From Lysobacteraceae bacterium (GTDB taxonomy: Bacteria > Pseudomonadota > Gammaproteobacteria > Steroidobacterales > Steroidobacteraceae): DNA of 7,336 bases. Below are positions 1 to 5,020 of the stretch, one piece after another. How positions within the stretch are numbered: position 1 is the stretch's first letter; each line of letters begins with the position of its first letter. The stretch spans positions 1 through 7,336 of the forward strand of contig JAAYXG010000710.1 of the NCBI GenBank assembly GCA_012516015.1. The letters are read 5' to 3'. The position numbers and the translations under genes are program-made. The notes under the pieces are model-generated. The model had not been told where the DNA came from and made no database searches. It was given only the letters and a program-made list of their open reading frames with translations.

Positions 1-378
1 GCCGTCGCTCAAGAAGGGACACTTGACGTTGCGGCGCATGCGCTCCGTTTCATCGAGACCGCGGAGCTTCGCGCTGTTCGCGCGAATCTCCGCGTAGATG
101 CGCGTCTTCTGCTCCGCCGTGAATTCCCGCTCGATGACGTCGAGGATGGCGAACACCTCGACCGCGCGCACGTCGACGCTGAAATAGCAGCACCATGTGC
201 AGCCCGCACGGCATGCCAGCGTGCCGATATCGGGCGCAGCCGCAATGCATTCATCGTGACGACGCTGCGAGCGTTCGAACGCGCGCACGATCTCGCCGCC
301 GCGAAGATCTGCACACGTCTGGTCGTACTCGCGTGCGGCGATACTGCGGATGAAATCGCTATCGAGCGTGATTTCCAT
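1..378 (-). CDS. YkgJ-family cysteine-cluster protein (C-terminus beyond window)
   Basis: Reading leftward from the ATG at 378-376, the frame stays open for 126 codons to the window edge, so only the N-terminal part is present. The product has a dense cysteine motif, C56-x3-C60-x2-C63-C64 (CRAGCTWCCYFSVDV), and a later KCPFL (C120), followed by SDG at the edge. This is the arrangement of the YkgJ / CxxCxxCC family (putative zinc- or iron-chelating domain), in which further cysteines normally follow the CPFL segment. There is no signal peptide, so it is probably cytoplasmic. The family is thought to bind a metal or Fe-S centre, but its biochemical role is not settled. The Shine-Dalgarno sequence is weak. 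It lies 103 bases downstream of the HAD gene on the same strand, with a repeat hairpin between them, so independent transcription is plausible. The family call is firm; the function is not known. Confidence 0.85.
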   Translation of the reverse strand, partial: MEITLDSDFIRSIAAREYDQTCADLRGGEIVRAFERSQRRHDECIAAAPDIGTLACRAGCTWCCYFSVDVRAVEVFAILDVIEREFTAEQKTRIYAEIRANSAKLRGLDETERMRRNVKCPFLSDG

Positions 379-445
379 GGACTGGGATACTAAACCAATG
401 GCGCCGACTCGGCGGCTGGATAGCTGACAGCAGAGAACGGAATAG

Positions 446-528
446 GAGAGCCACAAAGACACACAAAGGTTGAAGGGAAGATCACGTTCTTGTCAGTCCG
501 CTTTGTGTCCTTTGTGCTCTGTGTGGTT
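446..528. repeat. CACAAAG / CTTTGTG inverted repeat
   Basis: The left arm carries CACAAAG at 452-458 and 462-468. The right arm carries CTTTGTG at 501-507 and 510-516 and CTCTGTG at 517-523. The arms are reverse complements with a small indel and could form a hairpin of about 16 base pairs around a loop of about 30 bases. The element overlaps the 3' end of the leftward HAD gene: its right arm encodes the last residues of that protein and the stop codon follows inside the loop. It could act as a terminator or mRNA 3'-end stabiliser for the HAD transcript, but there is no clear U-tract. It resembles widely scattered intergenic repeats whose function is not established. Confidence 0.75.
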
Positions 529-1174
529 GCTCATCAATCATCAATCCAACCGATCGCAACGACGCTCGCAGCGCGTCGGCGCCTTCGAAGAGAATCGCAT
601 GCAGGCCGGCTTGCCGTGCGCCGTCGACATTTCGCGGGCTGTCGTCGATGAACACCGTGCGATTCGCGTCGAGACCGTAGCGCGAGATCAAGAGCCGAAA
701 AATGGCGGGATCGGGTTTGATCAGCCGCTCTTCGCCCGACACGACGATCCCCTCGAACCAGTGAAGGAAATCGTAGCGCTCCAAGGCGATCGGGAAGGTT
801 TCGCGCGACCAGTTCGTGAGCGCGAGCAGCCGCGTGTCCGTTTTCCTCAGCTCATCGAGCACGGCAACGGTTTCGACGATCGGGCCGCCGAGCATTTCAT
901 CCCAACGCAGGCGGTAGGCACGGATCAGCTCTTCATGCTCCGGGTAACGCGCAATCGCCTCCTCGATCCCTTCCTGCCACGTACGACCCGCGTCCTGCCG
1001 TTCGTTCCATGCCCCATGACAGACTTCCGCGAGAAAGCGCTCCATCCCTTCCGTATCGTTGCCGAACAACTTGCGATAGAGATGACGCGGATTCCAATCG
1101 ATCAAGACATTACCGAGGTCGAATACGACCGCGTCGATTCTTCTTTCCGCTTCCGCATCCACATCCGTCCTCAT
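482..1174 (-). CDS. HAD-superfamily phosphatase, YihX-like (subfamily IA)
   Basis: The 230-residue protein holds all four HAD motifs in order. Motif I is VVFDLGNVLIDW with the nucleophile D19, motif II is LLALTNW with T120, motif III is LIKPDPAIF with K153, and motif IV is VFIDDSP with D177/D178. The helical segment between motifs I and II (about residues 30-100) is the small C1 cap. The DLGNV form of motif I, with Gly and Asn where many HADs have Asp-Gly, is the one seen in E. coli YihX, a sugar-phosphate phosphatase of about 199 residues. A small phosphorylated metabolite is therefore the likely substrate, in the cytoplasm. The frame is open upstream to 1348, but the domain begins just after the adjacent ATGs at 1177 and 1174, so one of these is the likely start; the SD is weak. 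The natural fold seems to end near residue 211. The last 15 or so residues (EQPHRAQRTQSGLTRT) derive from a repeat element. Confidence 0.9.
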   Translation of the reverse strand: MRTDVDAEAERRIDAVVFDLGNVLIDWNPRHLYRKLFGNDTEGMERFLAEVCHGAWNERQDAGRTWQEGIEEAIARYPEHEELIRAYRLRWDEMLGGPIVETVAVLDELRKTDTRLLALTNWSRETFPIALERYDFLHWFEGIVVSGEERLIKPDPAIFRLLISRYGLDANRTVFIDDSPRNVDGARQAGLHAILFEGADALRASLRSVGLMIDEQPHRAQRTQSGLTRT

Positions 1175-1314
1175 CATCCGCTCGACACCACTCAGCAGCT
1201 TCAAGAGGCGGTATCTTACCCGGCCGCGCAGCGTGCGCGGGATCCGCAGAGGAAGCGACCCGAGAGCGGGCGCGTTTTGGGGAACAAATCTGCTCGAAAG
1301 CCGCTTGCACGTAC

Positions 1315-1464
1315 ATGAACCCGAACCTTCCGTCACGCCGGACATCACCGCTTCGCTCCGCCGAGCGACCGGAGGATGACGTCCCGATGCCGCCCGACGA
1401 TCCCGCTCGCGGCCCGCCGATCGAAGAGCCGAAGAAGAAAGAGCCGCCGAAGCGAGCCGAATGA
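1315..1464 (+). CDS. small proline-rich hypothetical protein
   Basis: A 49-residue reading frame begins at the ATG at 1315. It has a basic N-terminus (MNPNLPSRR), then an acidic and proline-rich stretch (PEDDVPMPPDDP, GPPIEEP), then a lysine-rich tail (KKKEPPKRAE). No membrane segment or known domain is visible, and it is probably disordered. Third codon positions are strongly G/C-biased, as expected of a real gene at this GC content. Short PPD...PPIEEP-type proteins of this sort occur as conserved hypotheticals in proteobacteria, from memory rather than a search. The gene is divergent from the HAD gene (137 bases between starts) and convergent with mltB. No good SD precedes 1315. GGAGG at 1371-1375 could instead serve an internal ATG at 1387, leaving 25 residues. 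Function unknown. Confidence 0.5.
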   Translation: MNPNLPSRRTSPLRSAERPEDDVPMPPDDPARGPPIEEPKKKEPPKRAE

Positions 1465-1465
1465 A

Positions 1466-1488
1466 GTCCTACATGCCGTGCGTAGGAC
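1466..1488 (+). terminator. hairpin after the small proline-rich gene
   Basis: GTCCTAC (1466-1472) and GTAGGAC (1482-1488) form a perfect 7-bp stem with a 9-base loop, starting 2 bases after the stop codon at 1462-1464. There is no T-tract, so this is at best a weak or factor-assisted terminator, or a 3'-end protecting hairpin. A second tiny stem with GGCG (1548-1551) and CGCC (1556-1559), followed by CTTTT at 1560-1564, lies further on in the space between the two convergent genes and may be the actual stop site. Both are weak. Confidence 0.3.
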
Positions 1489-1581
1489 GGCGTGCGGTAA
1501 GAAGGAAGTCCCAATCTCTACCCAAGGTCGGAACGCAAACGAAGAGCGGCGACGACGCCCTTTTGGCTGTCAACCGTCAAG

Positions 1582-2628
1582 TCAACCGGCATCCGCCTTC
1601 ACGGTCATCTGCTGCTGTCTTGCATCGCGGATTGCTTCGGCGAGCTCGAGCACGGCGGTGGCGTAGAACGTGGAGCGGTTGTAGCGAGTGATCGCTTCGA
1701 AGTTCGCGAACCCCGCGAAGTACCGCGGCGCTTTGCCCGGCGCCGGCAGCTCGACGACGGAGCACTCGCCCTCCGGTAACGCCGCGCGAGAGAACTTCAC
1801 TCCTTTCTCCTTCAGATCTGCCACCGTGTGGACCCGTTCGAGACCGCTGACGAGATCTTCCGCACCGGCGGGCAACTCGACCTCTACGGTCGGAAGCTCG
1901 CCGGAGACCCAGCCGTACGCACTGAGATAGCTCGCGATGCTGCCGATCGCATCGACGGGGCTACCGACCAGATCGATGAAGCCGTCCCCGTCGAAGTCCA
2001 CCGCATGTTGGCGATAGCTCGAGGGCATGAACTGCGGCAGACCCATCGCACCGGCATACGAACCTTTCAACTCGAGCGGATCGAATCCGAGCTCACTGGA
2101 AAGGAGCAGCAGGTGCTTCAGCTCTTCGCGGAAGTACTCCTGGCGACGCGGACCGTCGAAGGCGATCGTCGTGAGCGCGTCGATGACGCGGTACGAACCG
2201 GTGATTCGGCCGAACAACGTCTCGACCCCCAATATGCCGACGATCACCTCGGCCGGAACGCCGTACTGCGCTTCCGCCCGGCGGAGCTCCGCTTCGTACG
2301 TCGCCCAGAACTCGGCGCCGGCGGCGATGCGGGTCTTGTTCAGGAACTTCGCGCGATAGGCCGGATAGGATCGCACCGGCGGCGGCCGATCGGTCCGCTT
2401 GGGGCCGATCAGCCGTGCGACGGTGGGTTGGTAACGCGCCGCGCCGAGCACGCGCTCGAGCTCCGCGGCATCGAGGCCGTACTCCGACGTCATGGTCGCG
2501 ATGAACGCCTGGACTTCCTCTCTGTCGAGATACGTCGCCTGCGCCGAATGCGCACACAAGAGCAGCGCTGCAAGCAAGACGCCCCACAATGTTCGTGCGT
2601 GCAGCGGCCTCAGACCTCGAATCCCCAT
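1582..2628 (-). CDS. mltB: lytic murein transglycosylase B (MltB family)
   Basis: The 348-residue exported enzyme should cleave the MurNAc-GlcNAc bond of peptidoglycan non-hydrolytically, giving 1,6-anhydro-MurNAc ends, in the periplasm. The catalytic Glu is E136 in GILGVETLFGR. Other family signatures are KTRI (98-101), the segment around SYAGAMGLPQFMPSSY (190-205), the DFDGDGFIDL loop (211-220) and a C-terminal RYNRSTFYATAVLELA helix (315-330). The length matches the family. Residues 1-31 form a signal peptide with hydrophobic WGVLLAALLL and probable cleavage after AQA. There is a cysteine in LLLC, but the residue before it is Leu, not Gly/Ala/Ser, so a lipobox is not supported and the protein may be soluble rather than outer-membrane anchored. 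ATG at 2628 is preferred: it follows a purine-rich AGAGAAGAA run and begins a proper signal peptide. An upstream in-frame TTG at 2658 is less likely. Convergent with the small gene at 1315-1464. Confidence 0.95.
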   Translation of the reverse strand: MGIRGLRPLHARTLWGVLLAALLLCAHSAQATYLDREEVQAFIATMTSEYGLDAAELERVLGAARYQPTVARLIGPKRTDRPPPVRSYPAYRAKFLNKTRIAAGAEFWATYEAELRRAEAQYGVPAEVIVGILGVETLFGRITGSYRVIDALTTIAFDGPRRQEYFREELKHLLLLSSELGFDPLELKGSYAGAMGLPQFMPSSYRQHAVDFDGDGFIDLVGSPVDAIGSIASYLSAYGWVSGELPTVEVELPAGAEDLVSGLERVHTVADLKEKGVKFSRAALPEGECSVVELPAPGKAPRYFAGFANFEAITRYNRSTFYATAVLELAEAIRDARQQQMTVKADAG

Positions 2629-3251
2629 TTCTTCTCTGTCCCCCCGGGCTCGAAGCAAATAAGCGATGCGAGCGCCAAGCCCTTGCTCGGCCTACGCACG
2701 TTCATCGATCGGATGTACGCGAACATAAATCGCTCGCGTGCTGAGCGAAGTGATGATAGTCACAGTGTCGTTCGCCGCCAAGCCGTCGTTGGCTGGTGCC
2801 TCGCCGACGTTCAGCTAGTCGGTCGTATGCACACATCAGGTTTCGTCTCAGAGCGATCGACGCTCTTCGGCTATTGCTTGCGCGCAAATAGGGGTTATCT
2901 TCAGGTGCAAAGGCGGCCGACGGCGAGCGTCGTCTCGTGCGGCCGAATGACAAGACCGGATCTGCACGCATCGCCGTTCAGCGAGCGAGCGTGCGTCGTG
3001 ACAATAGAATTCGATTGCGCCATGTTGTTCAGGTTGTTCCGCAAGCCCACCGATACCCGACCGCGTTTCGAACAAGATCCTTGTCTCGCCGAAGCACTCG
3101 CTCGGCGCGTAGAGGAGATCCAATTCCGGCCCACCAAGGGCTTCCTCAAGGATCGACAGCAGCCGAAGCGAACCCCGGAGCCGCCAAGCTGGGCGCGAAA
3201 GTAATTCGCGAACGCGCGGTTTGGCAGTCTCGCGGTCGGGGGAGAAGAGGA
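2629..3251. other. long intergenic region upstream of mltB
   Basis: These 620 bases separate the mltB start from a nested repeat. No frame on either strand gives a recognisable protein. The part near 2629-2760 must hold the leftward mltB promoter, but no convincing -35/-10 pair was found. On the plus strand, TTGCTT (2874-2879) and TTATCT (2895-2900) lie 15 bases apart, a short-spaced promoter-like pair in a relatively AT-rich patch. It would drive transcription toward the weak candidate gene at 3022. Several frames on both strands stay open by chance here, so open length alone proves nothing. Confidence 0.4.
3022..3204 (+). CDS. possible 60-residue basic protein (unrecognised)
   Basis: A frame from the ATG at 3022 encodes 60 residues: a short amphipathic start (MLFRLFRKP), a charged helical middle (LAEALARRVEEIQF) and a basic, proline-containing tail ending in SWARK. 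The composition looks more protein-like than the overlapping frames, and the stop falls 47 bases before the left arm of the nested repeat. Against it, no SD is visible, the same frame is open far upstream so the start is arbitrary, codon bias is only moderate, and no family is recognised. It could be a genuine small protein, a gene remnant or chance. Confidence 0.25.
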   Translation: MLFRLFRKPTDTRPRFEQDPCLAEALARRVEEIQFRPTKGFLKDRQQPKRTPEPPSWARK

Positions 3252-3443
3252 ACTCTCGCCAAGCACGCCAAGCTCCCCGAGATAAGAGTGAAGAAGATTC
3301 GCTCGCGGAGACGCAGAGACGCGGAGGCAAGAGAAGATAAGATCGTCTTTCTTCGTTCCGATCTCTGCGCCTCCGCGTCTCTGCGAGAGTACTTCTTCTG
3401 ATTCTGATCTGACCTTGGCGAGCTTGGCGTGCTTGGCGAGAGT
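3252..3443. repeat. nested multi-stem inverted repeat (192 bp)
   Basis: Four nested complementary pairs share one centre. The outer arms 3252-3275 and 3420-3443 are perfect over 24 bp. Next come GAAGAAG 3290-3296 with CTTCTTC 3392-3398, then inner arms 3312-3328 and 3369-3385, perfect over 17 bp, then AGATCG 3340-3345 with CGATCT 3359-3364. The outer arm is built of CTTGGCG units (right side at 3414, 3423 and 3432, period 9). The inner arm is built of CTCTGCG/CTCCGCG units (3363, 3371 and 3379, period 8). The right edge lies 16 bases past the stop of the leftward yhgN-like gene, so the element would be transcribed as a large hairpin at that mRNA's 3' end. It contains no transposase and no evident terminal target duplication. 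Confidence 0.9.
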
Positions 3444-3459
3444 CGTTTTCCTCTCGAGG

Positions 3460-4047
3460 TTATCCGTCGATGACGACCCGGATGCCGTTCAGCAGCATCT
3501 GCACGCTGATCATCACGAGCACCATGCCCATCAAGCGCTCCATCGCCGTCAAACCGCGTTCGCCGAGAATGCGATAGAAGAACGGCGCGGCGATGAGGAT
3601 CGCGGCGGTCAGCGCCCAGGCGATCGTCATCGCGATCCACAAGTCCAGGCTGCCGCTCGGCGCGGCGCGCTGAAGCAGTAGCAAAGCCGCCATCGCCGAC
3701 GGTCCGGCAATCAATGGCACGGCGAGCGGCACGACGAGCGGCTCGCCCTCCGGCGCGTCGCTGTAGCTTCCGGTTTGCGGGAAGATCATCCTGAGCGCGA
3801 TGAGAAACAGCACGATTCCGCCGGCGATGCTAATCGTCTCCTGCTCGATGTGCAGCAAGCGCAAGGCGTGATCGCCGACCAGCAGGAAAATGAGCAGAAC
3901 GAAGTACGCGATCACCACTTCGCGCATCACGATCGCGCGCCGTCGCTCCTGCGGAACGTTCTTGAGCACTGAAAGAAATACGGGAACGTTGCCGAGCGGA
4001 TCCATGATGAGAAACAACGTCACGACGGCTGACAGCAAATCGTTCAT
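3460..4047 (-). CDS. yhgN: MarC/YhgN-family integral membrane protein
   Basis: The 195-residue protein aligns by eye along its whole length with E. coli YhgN (197 residues): LFLIMDPLGNVPVFLSVLK (11-29), the SIAGGIVLFLIALRMIFP segment (73-90), the VPLAVPLIAGPSAMA loop (106-120) and ERLMGMVLVMISVQMLLNGI (170-189). About six membrane helices are apparent: 4-27, 43-60, 72-89, 105-125, 136-157 and 170-190. The family is an inner-membrane MarC/NAAT group. Despite the old name, MarC has not been shown to cause multidrug resistance, and the substrate is unknown. The ATG at 4047 matches the family N-terminus (MNDLLSAV); only a distant GGTGA could serve as SD. The gene is divergent from the exported-protein gene starting near 4179, and its transcript runs into the nested repeat beginning 16 bases after the TAA stop. 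Confidence 0.92.
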   Translation of the reverse strand: MNDLLSAVVTLFLIMDPLGNVPVFLSVLKNVPQERRRAIVMREVVIAYFVLLIFLLVGDHALRLLHIEQETISIAGGIVLFLIALRMIFPQTGSYSDAPEGEPLVVPLAVPLIAGPSAMAALLLLQRAAPSGSLDLWIAMTIAWALTAAILIAAPFFYRILGERGLTAMERLMGMVLVMISVQMLLNGIRVVIDG

Positions 4048-4178
4048 GCGCGCATTTTCACCATGTAGATCGTGCCTCCGCCACCCGAGCCTCTAGTGGA
4101 CCATGGTACAAGTGTCCTGGCGCGCGTTCTGCGGTTCACTAGCACGGCGTGATGTATACACACAGCCGGGCGGCCGCC
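4048..4178. promoter_or_regulatory. divergent promoter region between yhgN and exported-protein gene
   Basis: About 130 bases lie between two divergent genes and must carry both promoters, although no consensus -35/-10 pair stands out on either strand. Two symmetric sequences are visible: ACCATGGT (4100-4107), an 8-bp palindrome, and CTAGTG (4093-4098) paired with CACTAG (4137-4142). Either could be an operator, but short palindromes also occur by chance. The right boundary depends on which start codon the plus-strand gene uses (4149, 4152, 4179 or 4281). Confidence 0.3.
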
Positions 4179-4895
4179 ATGAATACAGCATCCACGAGAG
4201 CTCATCGAGTTTTTCTGCTGTTCCCACTCGCCCGAGCCTACGAAAGGGCGAACCCAGGCTCATCGCCCTGCAGCCGTCAATTGCCTGTTCGCTGCCTCGT
4301 CGCGGCGATACTGATCTTGAACGCCGCATCTTTGCCCGCATCGCCTCGCAAGCCGAGCGACGGCGCTACGATCACCGCAATCTGGCGCGTACAGGCTCTG
4401 CCATTCGAGTATCGCAGCCATACGACGTATTACGACTGCGATGCACTGAAACACAGAGTCCAGGCGATGCTGGAGCTCATGGGCGCCCGCCCGCCCATAC
4501 TGGTCCGAACGAACTGCGGTCAGGCGCCCGCGAAGCAGATTCACATCCTAGTCGTTTTCGCGACCCCGATGCCCGCCACCGAAGAGAACATACGGGCCGC
4601 GACCGCTTTCGACTCGAGAGACGAGCTCATCGCGCGCGTGCACGGCGCTTCGCTCCCGTCGGCGGCGGACATCGAGCGCTTTCCAGCCGAGTGGCAGACC
4701 CGGTATGTACGCATTTCCCAAAGCGACTGCGACCTGATGCGAGACATGCACGAGCAGATTGTCCCGAAGCTCTCCGTGCATTCGAAGTCGAAGAAGGTGA
4801 ATTGCCCCCGCATCGCATCGCTGCGCACGAGCATGCAGTACGAGGCGCTCATCGCCGTGCCGGATCGCGAGGGATCTGGCGCACCGCAATCGTGA
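4179..4895 (+). CDS. exported conserved hypothetical protein with four cysteines
   Basis: Counting from the ATG at 4179, the product has 238 residues. A hydrophobic signal-like stretch, RCLVAAILILNAASLPASP, lies at residues 38-56. The mature part then begins with AIWRVQALPFEYRSHTTYYDCDALKHRV, continues with a LELMGARP/TNC segment and a LIARVHGASLP stretch, and ends with QSDCDLMRD and VNCPRI. The four mature cysteines (C87, C113, C184, C209) suggest two disulfides in the periplasm or outside. The Y-x-CD-x-L...GAR...C pattern resembles a family of secreted conserved hypotheticals in Steroidobacter/Xanthomonas relatives, from memory. No function is known. The start is uncertain: GTG 4149, ATG 4152 and ATG 4179 give an unusually long leader, whereas TTG 4281 (MPVRCLVAAILIL) gives a normal signal peptide; none has a clear SD. 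An overlapping frame (4103-4906) lacks any of these features. Confidence 0.75.
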   Translation: MNTASTRAHRVFLLFPLARAYERANPGSSPCSRQLPVRCLVAAILILNAASLPASPRKPSDGATITAIWRVQALPFEYRSHTTYYDCDALKHRVQAMLELMGARPPILVRTNCGQAPAKQIHILVVFATPMPATEENIRAATAFDSRDELIARVHGASLPSAADIERFPAEWQTRYVRISQSDCDLMRDMHEQIVPKLSVHSKSKKVNCPRIASLRTSMQYEALIAVPDREGSGAPQS

Positions 4896-5008
4896 GTACC
4901 GCATAGCGAAATGCGAGCACACCTTCCCGAGGGGGAACGTTCGCTCGAACAAAAACGACTTGCGCGGCGCCCGCCGCGGCGGTCTCATTGGCCTGTTGGG
5001 ATGACAAT

Positions 5009-5013
5009 GGGGA
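5009..5013 (+). promoter_or_regulatory. ribosome binding site choosing ATG 5021
   Basis: GGGGA lies 7 bases before the ATG at 5021 and favours that start over the in-frame TTG at 4988. It sits within the palindrome GGGATCCC (5010-5017). The 125-base gap from the previous gene also holds GC-rich symmetry (CCGCCGCGGCGG at 4971-4982, and GTTC/GAAC arms at 4939-4942 and 4947-4950), which might fold in the leader. Confidence 0.5.
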
Positions 5014-5020
5014 TCCCTTC

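Noticed and set aside
446..528. CRISPR-like spaced CACAAAG repeats
   Set aside because: Units are only 7 bases, spaced by 0-3 bases and arranged as an inverted pair, unlike CRISPR repeats and spacers.
470..1318. Long plus-strand open frame (282 codons) opposite the HAD gene
   Set aside because: It is antisense to a gene with all four HAD motifs, and its product has no recognisable domain. Its start lies inside the repeat.
1828..3204. Very long plus-strand open frame (458 codons) crossing mltB
   Set aside because: Most of it is the antisense of the clear MltB enzyme. Only its last 60 codons, outside mltB, merit a weak mention.
2848..3401. Open frames on both strands across the nested repeat (products with RRDAEA or LCASASLRE strings)
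   Set aside because: These strings are translations of the CTCTGCG-type repeat and recur as spurious predicted proteins wherever it occurs.
3252..3443. Insertion sequence or transposon
   Set aside because: No transposase frame and no convincing target-site duplication. The nested complementary arms are explained by the repeat family alone.
4103..4906. Plus-strand open frame of 267 codons overlapping the exported protein
   Set aside because: Arg/Ser-rich product with no signal peptide or domain. The other frame has a signal stretch, ordered cysteines and family-like motifs.
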